This document shows positions 1 through 10,276 of a stretch of 64,000 nt of DNA, in pieces. The stretch comes from Phytoseiulus persimilis (taxonomy: Eukaryota > Arthropoda > Arachnida > Mesostigmata > Phytoseiidae). Both the position numbers and the translations under genes were made by a program. The stretch lies in contig CM075101.1 of the NCBI GenBank assembly GCA_037576195.1, positions 27,280,001 to 27,344,000 on the forward strand, read 5' to 3'. The notes beneath the pieces were generated by a model. It worked only from the letters and a program-made list of their open reading frames with translations, was not told the DNA's origin and made no database searches. How positions within the stretch are numbered: position 1 is the stretch's first letter; every line of letters starts with the position of its first letter.

Positions 1-3000
1 CGGTGACTAACATTTCGGTTTTCTGCAACCACACTCGATGTAAGATCGAAGATAGAGCCAAATCGTTCAGGTCGATAATGGGGAATATCGAGGCCTGGGC
101 ATTCTTTGGAAACGGTGCAAACATTTTGTAGGACTTCCGCCACACCTCTGGTTGACGTGAGTTTTAGTCAAAATTCTGGAGAGGTCTCTGAGCTGATCCA
201 TTGTTCAAATTTTCGCCTACCTTTGGTGTTTGTATTCTAGGATTCCAAGTCTCGACGCATCCTCAAACGACTCCCACGAGAGCACTGTCTTCAGACATTC
301 AATTCGGAAAACGATAGTCTGGCGCGCTCTCCTACAGGAGGAGGATCCTCAATCACTTGGCACTGATCGGGCACCTATACAGAACCGGCTAACTCTAGGG
401 ACGCGTACCCCGGATTCACAAATCGAGAAAACCGTTGTTATCGCACTTCACGAGGGGCAGAAGAATTCGGTTCTGTGTTGCTTTTGACGTCCACAGGAGA
501 CGCCGCTGTGCGATCCGGCAACCTGTCGTGGCGACTAGCGCCCTCTGTCCGCCTGACCACGAAGCTCGCGCGTCAGCAGGATTCACGGATATTCGAAAGA
601 GGGCATTACCCTCACGAAGATCCACGTTGTTATTCGGATCCTAGGTTGCGAGAAATTCTCATTTTCTCAGGCGGCCACGCTCAAACTGACTGCCTGGCTG
701 GCTTTCTTGAGGCCGCCTCTATATCCATGAAATTCGCGGAATCGGGAAATAATCCAGAGGAAGTGCTCGTGAAGTGAGCGAGAGACAAATATTCCTTTTT
801 GCTTCCATGCCATGTATCGACGGGTTCTTCAGTACTAAGAATCACAGACAGGGCGCCCACACACCGTAAGATGAGTCTCAATTTTCAAACACGCTTAACG
901 TGTCAAGTGACGCGATTATGCTCACGCACTAGCCCACCGAGACGGGATCCATGATATCATGAGCATCGTTTGGAAACGGACGAGCCTAGATTCCGAAGGC
1001 AAAGTTGTACGGTGTACTTCCTTGGGGGTTCGCGATAGCAGGAACTTTCAAACGCGGAATTCCCCGCCGGAAGTAATAGATCCGAGTGCCGGAGGCCTCC
1101 CTGAATGCACCTACAGTCAAACTAGGAACCTCCTCAATCCTCTATATCACGTAGGATTCTCGCGAATCCCACAGAGTTATTCTCCGACCTGATCTCCCGC
1201 TTTGCAATAACAACAGGCTGTCTATGGCTTTACCTTGGAATGGCTTGAAGTGCCGTACCTCCTTCCAGGACACTGTGCAGCTTGGTGAGTCTTGCGTCTT
1301 ACATGGCCCCATGTGAGTCATTCATAACTGGCCGAAAGACGAACTTCGGCTGAGGTGGAGTTGGCAATTTTTCAGTTGCGGTGCAGTGGCGGAATCTAGG
1401 CGACATTCCTGCACGAATCTGTAAACAGTAGGTTCCTTGTTATCACCATGGTAACGGAGCATCCACCAGCGTTTTCGACCGGCGTTTCGTGGGAAAGATC
1501 GATGCTCGCCCACGTGATGCTCAAGCTTATGTACGCTCAACCGATCCCGCTATATAAATCTATCGGAAAGATTATGGGATTAAGACTGACTGAATCCGAG
1601 GTTAGCAGCTTCACCTGCCCGCGGGCATTCGCCGCATGAATTTCGTTGGGCTTATCTTTGGAGGTGACCTCCCATATTCCCGAATCAGCGTCCCAGCAAC
1701 ACTTTTCTCGACCGATTCTATCTCCGCGAAACCGTGTCTCCGACCGGAAACCATTTCCTTATTTCAGAATTCTGCCGTTGGATGAGGTCTCTACGTAGAG
1801 CGCGGAATCCTGACGAATCACGCTGGGAAGTGTGAAGCCGGCTGACCACAGTAGTTAACGGTCGAGTCCGGGGACTACGAAGCGGAAACGCAGGTTTCGT
1901 CTGGAGGTGATTCTGACCTTGTAATGGAGGGGGGGGGGCGATTGCACCAAATCGTTCTGCGTTCTCCCTACATCGTCATTTCTCCTCTTCGTCGGGGAAC
2001 TGTGAACCGCCGAAAAGAAGTGTGGGTGGGGCGTGCTCCGGAACCGAGTTGATCATGCCTTTTCCGGAATCCTGCTGGGGTCCAACGGTGGTCCAACGCC
2101 ATGGGATGGATCGAGAAGGAAGGAACCGTTGGGTCATGCTGAGACTGAAGCCGCATACCTCGCAAGCTCTTGTTCTCAGTATACCAATGCGACATGAACT
2201 CGTGCGGTGATATGCCACCACGGCTCGTTTCCGGAATCTCTCATGAGAGGAAGTGGGAAAGGAGCGTGGGAGGATAGTGTTTCCGAGCACCTTTTCATTG
2301 CATCCAGCTCTCGCCCCGGCTCACCCCGAATCTTTGATAGATGTTCCACGGTCGCATCTCGGTCTATCGGAATAGGAGACGAGCTATCGAGAGCGAAGCA
2401 GTGCGAGTTCCGAAATAAATTGCACGACGCAGACTACTCTATTGCAATTCCTACAGCTGCGTCTTGGAGTCAAGGATGAAGGATGAAGAAGAGCGAGGGC
2501 TCGTGGGGGGTCATGTAACCGATTTGTGATCCCGAAGAGAGAAGCAGCGTGTTCTCCATACGCTAGATTTTTCTTTCCCAAATGACCCTAGAGGATATCA
2601 ATGAGAGGACCCGAAGCAGTCAGAAACGAGAGATGGATATAATCGGTGGTCGCTAGTCAAATCACTCATTTTTTTCGGGGGGAACAGGGTACAATCGCAT
2701 TGCAGAATTCTTCAGCGTACAAGATATACGCCGGCGCCTGGAGGACGAGATGAACCTGACCGATCGAGAATTTTCGTCCCACAAAACCACTTTCTTTTCC
2801 TTGATCCGGTAGCGAAGCATGAGAGTGACAGAGCGTTTTCTGACGCAAGTCAGAGAACACAAGTTTTGTTCTCCAGAGGTTGGGTCGGAACATCATCCAG
2901 TGAGGTCAGATTATTGCTTTTGAGTGAAAATCAAGATCTGATACATCGTATCAGTGAACCTTGGAGAAAAAGGAGGATTCAATTTGTACGGTACCTCAGT

Positions 3001-3661
3001 CCTATGGTTTTACTTATCTCTACTAAACATGGCCGCTCCAGTCTCCCACTCTGAGTATCAACGAAGAGGCTAGTCTCGAATTAAGAGAACTCAGGAAACT
3101 CCCGTACGCGGGAATTCACTGTGTACAAAATCAATGTATTCATGGACCCTATTCCTTCAGGGTGACCAGAGGTCCTCCGAAAGAATGGCCCGAGTACACT
3201 CTCCAGACAAGTTTATCATACTTTGTTGTGACCATGATGGCTCCATACATTTTTGGTGATGGGACCGTGAACGTTCTCTTTATCTGAATTGAAAACCAGC
3301 CCGGTCCAACTATCCATTAGAAACGTGATCGAGTGTGACTCGAGGCCGTGATTGGAAGTGATTCATCTGTAGAACGAGTCTGAAATGTTATTAGAGTCAG
3401 TTGCCGCTGACCACCACAGGGATTGGTGACGAGCTGAAGCGGGTCTTCCATCCAAATAATCAGCAGCCAGACTCCGGACTTGGGTTCCGGGGACAGCTGA
3501 TTCCGGGGGTAAAGTCAGAAAATTTATTGGGATCTTACAATGAGATGATGAGAACTAGCTAGCTGAACAAGGAAACATGTGGAGAGGCTAAGCCATATAA
3601 ACGCGCAGACAAATGTACGCCAAGTCGCTGCGGAAGTTTAATAGGTTCGAGACAACAAAGA
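1..3661. other. No identifiable gene; unique sequence
   Basis: I find no open frame above about 105 codons, no recognisable domain and no repeat shared with the rest of the window. A run of G near 1929-1938 is the only low-complexity feature. Short exons of an intron-containing gene could be hidden here, but I cannot support any. Confidence 0.5.
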
Positions 3662-4420
3662 CTCAATGGAAGGCGAAATGCATGGCCCGCGCCGGCTTAC
3701 TGGAACTCAGAACAGGTCAGCTTGTCAGCTCAGCTGACGCAGAGAATGGAGATATCCCAACGCGAGCCAGGTGAATGGGCACTCGGTCAGCCATCCTTCA
3801 ATATGGCATATCAGTTCGTAGACGCAGAACTGTGGTGGGCTTCATACAAAAGCGGAGATGCCAAGATTGAAATACTATATTTTACCAGAATCGGACAAAT
3901 GTCCAGACATAGATGGCCAAGATCTATCCTAGGAGCGATGGAGACATGCAACATATTCAGTTCTGCATACAAGAGAATGCTCCACCTCAAAAAAGACTGG
4001 AGGACCCTCCGCAAAGACGTGGAAGAACAAATCGGAACAGTCACTGATGGAGAATGGAGAGAGCGAATGGGAAGCAAATCCAGCCTGGAAAGGTACAGGC
4101 AACACAAAATGCAGAGGGGCGCGTTAGGCCATATATACGAAAACTTCAGAGGGAGCACGCTTATTGCCAGTGCACAAGCGGGCTTTCTAAACACCGCGTA
4201 TAGAAGCGGAATTCGCAGAAGACTAGGCTTACATGAAGACTCGACAAGAGGGATTGTAGGGCAAACCCAACGGAGTCTAGAGATATGTGAGAGAGCAACG
4301 AAAGCTAGATCAACAACCAACGAGCATACCCAGCAGAGTGATCTCGCCCCCGCGTGTGGGATGTCCAACATATATCGAAATGTTTAAGCAAGGAATAATT
4401 ATTGAATCAATCAATCAGTA
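3662..4420 (+). pseudogene. Truncated non-LTR retrotransposon 3' end (copy 1 of 3)
   Basis: An open frame of about 220 codons (3722-4387, opening at TTG, so not a normal start) contains a stretch around KSSLERYRQHK followed by a YENFRGS segment. This is the pattern seen near the C terminus of reverse-transcriptase proteins of several arthropod LINEs. No RT catalytic domain is present, so this is a 5'-truncated relic. It ends in an A/T-rich stretch with a short TCAA microsatellite tail (about 4404-4416), typical of some LINE clades. It opens duplication unit U1. Compared with copies 2 and 3 it has a one-base difference near 3964 that keeps the frame open longer. The LINE assignment rests on pattern memory and is moderate. 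Confidence 0.45.
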
Positions 4421-4832
4421 CTATTTGGAATGCCATCATAGACGGAGATGCTTGGTTCAAACAAATCAGCGGGTTAAGCGTGTCTGGAGAAGATTGAATC
4501 CAATCACGACCCCGGCGGGATGCCTTTGAAGGACTGAAATCTATCATGAGCAGATCGTTAATTCTGATTGGCTCATCGGCTGATTGAACAGAGTGCACGA
4601 GGGAGTTGAACGACCCAGTTTTCTCGACCAGGACGCTCTCAACCCCGACAAAACCAGCCCTCAAGAGAGTCCGGGTTGGTGAACGCCCTCTCCGAATGGG
4701 GGAGATCCCCTCGAGGCGTAGCTTAAAAACAAAGGCCAGGGCCCTCCAGAAGCACAGACGCGACAACCTCCAAGAGTCCTGCAACTCTCAACTTGAGGCC
4801 GAGCATCTTCTAACTTCCCAAACCCCAACTTC
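4421..4832 (+). promoter_or_regulatory. Shared upstream region of the two-domain HAD gene
   Basis: This 400-bp block lies between the LINE tail and the HAD start codon and is repeated before copies 2 and 3 (about 9865-10276 and 16290-16701). Its proximal 150 bp also lies upstream of the inverted copy (26485-26637). I see no clear TATA box. U1 lacks about 16 bp near 4615 that copies 2 and 3 have, apparently a deletion between short direct repeats. It probably contains the promoter and 5' UTR, by position only. Confidence 0.3.
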
Positions 4833-6335
4833 ATGATGGCTTTCAGAACTGTCACCCATTGCATCTTCGACCTCGATGGTACCATATTCGATACGGAGAA
4901 AGTCTACTTCAAGTCCATCGATGGAGTTCTCCGCCAGTTCGGGAAGCAACACAGTTTAGAGCTGTGCCGTAAAATCATCGGTAGGACTCGCCAGGACTAC
5001 TCTAGGATCATCGTCGAAGATGCTGGACTTCCCATCACTCCTCAAGAGTTCCTCGATCGCATGGACGTCATCAGCCACTCGATGTTCCTGAACAGCGTTC
5101 TTCTTCCTGGAGCCAAGAAACTCATTCTCCATCTCCAGAAACATGGAATCCCGGCAGCCGTAGGAACTAGCAGCAACATGGCCTCCGTGGACTTGAAGTT
5201 TACTTATCACAAGGATCTGGAAGCCTGCTTCAGTCACATTGTCAGCGGAACGGATGACCCCGAAGTCCTCAAGGGCAAACCAGCTCCCGATGTGTTTCTG
5301 GTTGCCGCAAGACGATTCAGTCCCGCTCCCGAACCTGGGATGTGTCTCGTCTTCGAGGACGCTCCCAATGGAGTCCGCGCGGGGCTGTCGGCTGGAATGC
5401 AGGTCGTCATGATTCCCGATCCAAAAGTGGTCACTGAAGAGCAGCGCACAGAGCCCACCGTGTGCTTAAACTCGTTGGAGGACTTCAAACCCGAACTCTT
5501 CGGTCTTCCGCCCTTCGAAGAGGAAACTCCTCTATTCAAACCAGTCACGCACTGCATTTTCGATCTCGACGGCACCATATTCGATACAGAGAAAGTTTAT
5601 TTCAAGTCAATCGACGGAGTTCTCCAGCAATTCGGTAAGCGGCATACCTTGGAGCTGTGTCGGAAGATCATCGGCAGAACACGCCAAGACTACTCGAAGA
5701 TCATCGTCGAAGATGCTGGACTTCCCATCACTCCGCAAGAGTTCCTCGATCGCATGGACGTCATCAGTCACTCAATGTTCCTGAACAGCGTGCTCCTTCC
5801 CGGCGCCAGGGAGCTCATTCATCACCTTCAGAAACATGGCATCCCCGCTGCTGTCGGGACCAGCAGCAATTTGGCCTCGGTCGACTTGAAATTTACGCAC
5901 CACAAGGATCTAGAGAGCTGGTTCAACCACGTCGTCAGCGGAACTGACGATCCTGAAGTTCTTGCCGGCAAACCAGCTCCCGACGTGTTTTTGGTTGCGG
6001 CGAGAAGATTCAGTCCAGCTCCGAATCCTGAAAGTTGTCTTGTTTTCGAGGACGCTCCCAACGGGGTTCGCGCGGGTCTGGCAGCAGGAATGCAGGTCGT
6101 GATGATCCCAGATCCGAACGTTGTCACCGATGAGCAGCGCAAGGAGCCCACCGTTTGTTTGAAGTCTCTTCTTGATTTCAAGCCAGAATGGTTCGGTTTA
6201 CCGGCGTTCTCATCGCTCCCAACGTCGGAACCGTCGGTCAGGATGCCGGCTCAGAAGAGGCACCGTGAGCTGAGCCCTACATCGGCTTCGGCTTCCGCGA
6301 AGCTTAGGGCCGAGAGCATGATCTCGGAGGCATGA
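4833..6335 (+). CDS. Two-domain HAD phosphatase, pseudouridine-5'-phosphatase-like (copy 1)
   Basis: This intronless gene encodes 500 residues: two near-identical HAD domains (about 1-231 and 232-462) and a serine-rich tail with a basic KRHRE patch. Domain 1 shows motif I D13/D15 in FDLDGT, motif II T112 in GTSS, motif III K149 in GKPAPD and motif IV E175-D176 in VFEDAPNG. Domain 2 repeats them 231 residues later (D244/D246, T343, K380, E406-D407), so both active sites look complete. Animal pseudouridine-5'-phosphatase (PUDP/HDHD1), which dephosphorylates pseudouridine 5'-monophosphate, is a single domain of about 230 residues, so this is a tandem fusion. Substrate is inferred from family resemblance; a related sugar-phosphate phosphatase is possible. 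The ATG at 4833 is followed by a second in-frame ATG. No signal peptide is seen, so it is probably cytosolic or nuclear. Confidence 0.9.
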   Translation: MMAFRTVTHCIFDLDGTIFDTEKVYFKSIDGVLRQFGKQHSLELCRKIIGRTRQDYSRIIVEDAGLPITPQEFLDRMDVISHSMFLNSVLLPGAKKLILHLQKHGIPAAVGTSSNMASVDLKFTYHKDLEACFSHIVSGTDDPEVLKGKPAPDVFLVAARRFSPAPEPGMCLVFEDAPNGVRAGLSAGMQVVMIPDPKVVTEEQRTEPTVCLNSLEDFKPELFGLPPFEEETPLFKPVTHCIFDLDGTIFDTEKVYFKSIDGVLQQFGKRHTLELCRKIIGRTRQDYSKIIVEDAGLPITPQEFLDRMDVISHSMFLNSVLLPGARELIHHLQKHGIPAAVGTSSNLASVDLKFTHHKDLESWFNHVVSGTDDPEVLAGKPAPDVFLVAARRFSPAPNPESCLVFEDAPNGVRAGLAAGMQVVMIPDPNVVTDEQRKEPTVCLKSLLDFKPEWFGLPAFSSLPTSEPSVRMPAQKRHRELSPTSASASAKLRAESMISEA

Positions 6336-6370
6336 GATATTGGCGTCGTTCTGTTGTTTAATCACTTGTT

Positions 6371-6376
6371 AATAAA
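6371..6376 (+). terminator. Polyadenylation signal AATAAA, HAD copy 1
   Basis: A canonical AATAAA lies 35 bp after the stop codon and is conserved after every HAD copy. Confidence 0.7.
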
Positions 6377-6842
6377 AACTTTTACTTTACAAATCGAAGT
6401 TCCTCGTGTCCCCCTTGTAGTTTTCTACGCCCGTTCAGCAAGATACAGTGCGAATCTTTGCTTAACAGTCGGTTTCTCAGCCCGACAGCTCGTTGAACAT
6501 CGTCCTCTCGATTGCGCTCGTGTTGTAGGATAGGTTGTGCTACTCCCGAACCAAACGTGGCAAGGGGGAGAGATGGCGCTGTCGCGGAATCAACAGCGCC
6601 ATCTTTCCGTTCCTCAGAGTCTGACAGATTAAGTTCACTGATCTGATGTAGCATTGAACGATTTCACGTAATCGAAATGCCCCATGTCTCATAATACCCA
6701 TTGGAGAACACCCAAGATCCGGCAGCTTTTTTTTCTCGGACATTCGAGCGAAATCAGATGACTAGAGCTGAGAAATTCGGGCATTATTCATTGATCATCA
6801 TCAACCAATGCATGTATCTGTGGTTAGATGGATGGATCGGGG

Positions 6843-6917
6843 CACCGCGAGCTGAGCCCTACATCGGCTTCGGCTACCGCGAAGCTTAGGGCCGAGAGCA
6901 TGATCTCGGAGGCATGA
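6843..6917 (+). pseudogene. HAD C-terminal fragment (24 codons plus stop)
   Basis: This is the duplicated C-terminal piece of the HAD gene, starting HRELSPTSAS and ending in the same stop. It has one substitution (S to T) relative to the gene. It has no upstream HAD domain and cannot be an enzyme. Confidence 0.85.
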
Positions 6918-7449
6918 GATCTTGGCGTCGTTCTGTTGTTTAATCACTCGTTAATAAAAACTTTTACTTTACAAATCGAAGTTCCTCGTGTCTCTCCTGT
7001 AGTTTTCGACGCCCGTTCAGCAAGATACAGACGCGAATCTTTGTCTAACAGTCGGTTTCTCAGCCCGACAGCTCGTTGAACATCGTCCTCTCGATTTCGC
7101 TCGTGTTGTAAGATAGGTTGTGCTACTCCCGAACCAAACGTGGCAAGGGGGAGAGTTTCTCGCGGAATCGACAGCGCCATCTTTCCGTTCCTCAGAGTCT
7201 GACAGATTAAGTTTACTGATCTGATGTAGCATTGAACGATTTCACGCAATCGAAATGCCCCATGTCTCATGATGCCCATTTCAGAACACCCAAGATCCGG
7301 CAGTTTTCTTTTTCTCGGATATTTGAGCGAAATCAGATGACCAGAGCTGAGAAATTCGGGCATTATTCATTAATCATCATCAATCAATGCATGGATCTGT
7401 GGTTAGATGGATGGATCGATGTATGAATTATGCATTATGTCCGGTGCTA

Positions 7450-7865
7450 CTTGATTCGAGTGCAGTTGATTTGAGCGAGGTCGATTTGAGCGCATTTGAT
7501 TTGAGCGAGGTCGATTTGAGCGAGGTCGATTTGAGCGCATTTGATTTGAGCGAGGTCGATTTGAGCGCATTTGATTTGAGCGAGGTCGATTTGAGCGCGG
7601 TTGATTTGAGCGAGGTCGATTTGAGCGAGGTCGATTTGAGCGCAGTTGATCTGAGCGAGGTCGATTTGAGCGCATTCGATTTGAGCGCATTTGATTTGAG
7701 CGAGGTCGATTTGAGCGCATTTGATTTGAGCGAGGTCGATTTGAGCGCGGTTGATTTGAGCGAGGTCGATTTGAGCGAGGTCGATTTGAGCGCAGTTGAT
7801 CTGAGCGAGGTCGATTTGAGCGCAGTTGATTTGAGCGAGGTCGATTGAAGCGCAGTTAATTTGAG
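7450..7865 (+). repeat. 15-bp minisatellite array (GATTTGAGCGAGGTC unit), U1 arm 1
   Basis: About 27 copies of a 15-bp unit alternate between GAGGTC-type and GCATTT/GCGGTT/GCAGTT-type halves. Because 15 is a multiple of three, several frames stay open through it. One plus-strand frame reads as VDLSE/VDLSA/FDLSE repeats within a 153-codon ORF (7387-7848). I treat it as non-coding unless shown otherwise. It forms the left arm of a foldback-like structure. Confidence 0.85.
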
Positions 7866-8146
7866 CGCGACGAATTCACTCGCGCTGCTGTGAGTGTGGA
7901 GTACGAGACAGAGGTGGAGGAAAATCCCTCACCTATTCGCTGATTGCACACTACTCGACGAACCAAGAAAGTAATATGTTCTCGGGGTAAAATGAAGAAG
8001 AGAAAGCGGACCTCATCAGAAACATTTCGCCCTTTCTAGCTCAGCTACGTCAATTCGTCTGGTTCATCGAGAAAATGTCGTCAACGAGGTATCACGTGCC
8101 GTCGTATGCTCTCTACTCTTCATATTCCGCCGAGCAACTGTACTTA

Positions 8147-8415
8147 AATCAATTACGCTCGAATGAATTGCGCTTGAATCGATTGCGCTCAAATCAGCTG
8201 CGCTCGAATGAACTGCGCTCAAATGATTTGCGCTCAAATCAATTGCGCTAAAATCAGTTGCGCTCGAATCAACTGCGCTCGAATCAATCGCGCTCAGATC
8301 GATCGCGCTTCAATCGATTGCGCTCAAATCAATTGCGCTCAAGTCATCTGCGCTTAAATCAATTGCGGTCCGATTGACCTCGCTCAAATCGATCCGCGCT
8401 CAAATCGACTGACAC
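8147..8415 (-). repeat. Inverted, diverged array of the same 15-bp unit, U1 arm 2
   Basis: The units read TGCGCTCAAATCAAT and variants, the reverse complement of the 7450-7865 units but more diverged. Together with arm 1 this makes a large inverted repeat around a unique core of about 280 bp (7866-8146). Confidence 0.8.
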
Positions 8416-9070
8416 GATTATTTCCATGGAGACTGATGAAGTCAGCTATAACAGACTCATTCATCCATATCCCTATATGGATAGTTTGGTCGTATACAGC
8501 CGAGATGGGTCAGATTGGTCTCCAAATCACCCCTCCAGACTTGAAAAAGTACTGGTCAGATTGGTCTCGGAATCACCCGAGAACGGGGACTGCCGCAGGC
8601 GCGACACGTCACCCATGTTAGACGACCCATGTACTCCTCGAGTTTCGCGACGAATGTTTGGCGTCGCGGGCGCTCGCCAGATAATTATTAAGGGGTCATA
8701 TCCCAGTTTCGATCCAGCTGATTGTATATCGTGTGTTGCGATTCGACGAGTGTGAGCTGTTTATTCAGACGATCTCTCGTTGTTGGCATAGCCCGGAGTT
8801 CTGTGTTCTAGTGCACATCCAATCATTGAGAAACTATGCTGCTGCGGCATCGGTGCACATCAGTCCCCGCCTAGCGGAAAGTTGTGTACTGGGCTCTGCT
8901 AGCGGCGTAGTTTAGCTGTGTGACAGCTGTGGGATACGTTTGTTGAATGTGCCTGCTTTGTCTGCGAATCGGTTAATTCCTTTTTGCGGTGAGTATGGTA
9001 CAGTAGGCGAGTGTCTCGACATCAATGGTTGACATTAGTTATTTGACCATTTCCATTGGGCAACCAGAGC
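8416..9070. other. Unit spacer, no gene identified
   Basis: This closes unit U1 and is repeated almost identically at 14841-15495. It carries two short copies of a GGTCAGATTGGTCTC motif (about 8512 and 8556) related to the arrays at 33 and 38-39 kb. A 109-codon ORF at 8426-8755 starts at ATG and is conserved in U2, but it has no recognisable domain. Conservation there only reflects recent duplication. Confidence 0.5.
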
Positions 9071-9840
9071 CCAATGGAAGGCGAAATGCGTGCCCGCGTC
9101 GACCTACTGGAACTCAGAACTGGTGGCGTCAGCTGACACTCAGCAGACGCAGAGAATGGAAACATGCCAACACGAGCCAGGTGGATGGGCACTCGGTCAG
9201 CCGTCCTTCAATATGGTAAATCAGTTCGTAGACGGAGAACTGTGGTGGGCTTCATACAAAAGCGGAGAAGCCAAGATTGAAATACTATATTTTACCAGAA
9301 TCGGACAAATGTCCAGAGATAGATGGCCAAGATCTATCCTAGGAATGATGGAGACATGCAACATATTCAGTTCTTCCACAAGAGAATGCTCCACCTCAAA
9401 AAAGACTGGAGGACCCTCCGCAAAGAGGTGGAAGAACAAATCGGAACAGTCACTGATGGAGAATGGAGAGAGCGAATGGGAAGCGAATCCAGCCTGGAAA
9501 GGTACAGGCAACACAAAATGCAGAGGGGCGCGTTAGGCCATATATACGAAAACTCCAGAGGGAGCACGCTTATTGCCAGTGCACGAGCGTGCTTTCTAAA
9601 CACCGCGTATAGAAGCGGAATTCACAAAAGACTAGGCTTACATGAAGACTCGACAAGAGGGATTGTAGGGCAAACCAAACGGAGTCTAGAGATATGTGAG
9701 AGAGCAACGAAAGAATACATCCCACGCGCTTGCTAGATCAACTACCAACGAGCATACCCAGCAGAGTGATCTCGCCCCCGCGTGTGGGATGTCCAACATA
9801 TATCGAAATGTTTAAGCAAGGAATAATTATTGAATCAATC
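9071..9840 (+). pseudogene. Truncated non-LTR retrotransposon 3' end (copy 2 of 3)
   Basis: This is near-identical to 3662-4420 and begins unit U2. The frame is split: one ORF ends at 9536 and the downstream frame (9323-9736) carries the KSSLERYRQHK segment. The split is due to a one-base difference from copy 1 near 9375. It ends with the same TCAA-type tail near 9835. Confidence 0.45.
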
Positions 9841-10276
9841 AATCAGTACTATTTGGAATGCCATCATAGACGGAGATGCTTGGTTCAAACAAATCAGCGG
9901 GTTAAGCGTGTCTGGAGAAGATTGAATCCAATCACGACCCCGGCGGGATGCCTTTGAAGGACTGAAATCTATCATGAGCAGATCATTAATTCTGATTGGC
10001 TCATCGGCTGATTGAACAGAGTGCACGAGGGGGCTGAACGACCCAGCCTGTCCCCGAACCAGTTTTCTCGACCAGGACGCTCTCAACCTCGAAAAAAACA
10101 GCCCCAAAGAGAGTCCGGGTTGGTGAACGCCCTCTCCGAATGGGGGAGATCCCCTCGAGGCGTAGCTTAAAAACAAAGGCCAGGGCCCTCCAGAAGCACA
10201 GACGCAACAACCTCCAAGAGTCCTGCAGCTCTCAACTTGAGGCCGAGCATCTTCTAACTTCCCAAACCCCAACTTC

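Larger units (their letters stand above)
6259..7430 (+). repeat. Tandem duplication of the HAD 3' end and 3' UTR (about 584 bp x 2)
   Basis: The sequence from the last 25 codons of the gene (6259) through the 3' UTR is repeated starting at 6843. The second block has its own AATAAA at 6953-6958 and ends near the start of the 15-bp repeat array. The blocks differ by scattered substitutions and a short insertion around 6555-6575. The same doubled arrangement occurs in U2. Confidence 0.85.
7450..8415. mobile_element. Foldback-like element, U1
   Basis: Two arms built of tandem 15-bp subrepeats in opposite orientation flank a short non-coding core. This architecture is known from Foldback-type DNA transposons. 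There is no transposase, so if mobile it is non-autonomous. I could not define target-site duplications, and it may be a stationary minisatellite palindrome. Copies are in U2 and, inverted, at about 19495-20125. Confidence 0.45.

Noticed and set aside
3811-4371. 186-codon minus-strand ORF
   Set aside because: It is the complement of the LINE relic, has no domain, and is broken in copies 2 and 3.
4956-6181. Minus-strand ORFs of 93-117 codons across the HAD genes (and equivalents in the other copies)
   Set aside because: They lie antisense or out of frame to a gene with intact catalytic motifs and recur only because the gene is duplicated.
7403-7720. Minus-strand RSNQ/RSNR repeat ORFs through the 15-bp arrays
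   Set aside because: Any frame free of stops in one 15-bp unit stays open through the array, so these are arithmetic artefacts.
7450-8415. CRISPR array
   Set aside because: Units are contiguous with no unique spacers, in a eukaryotic context.
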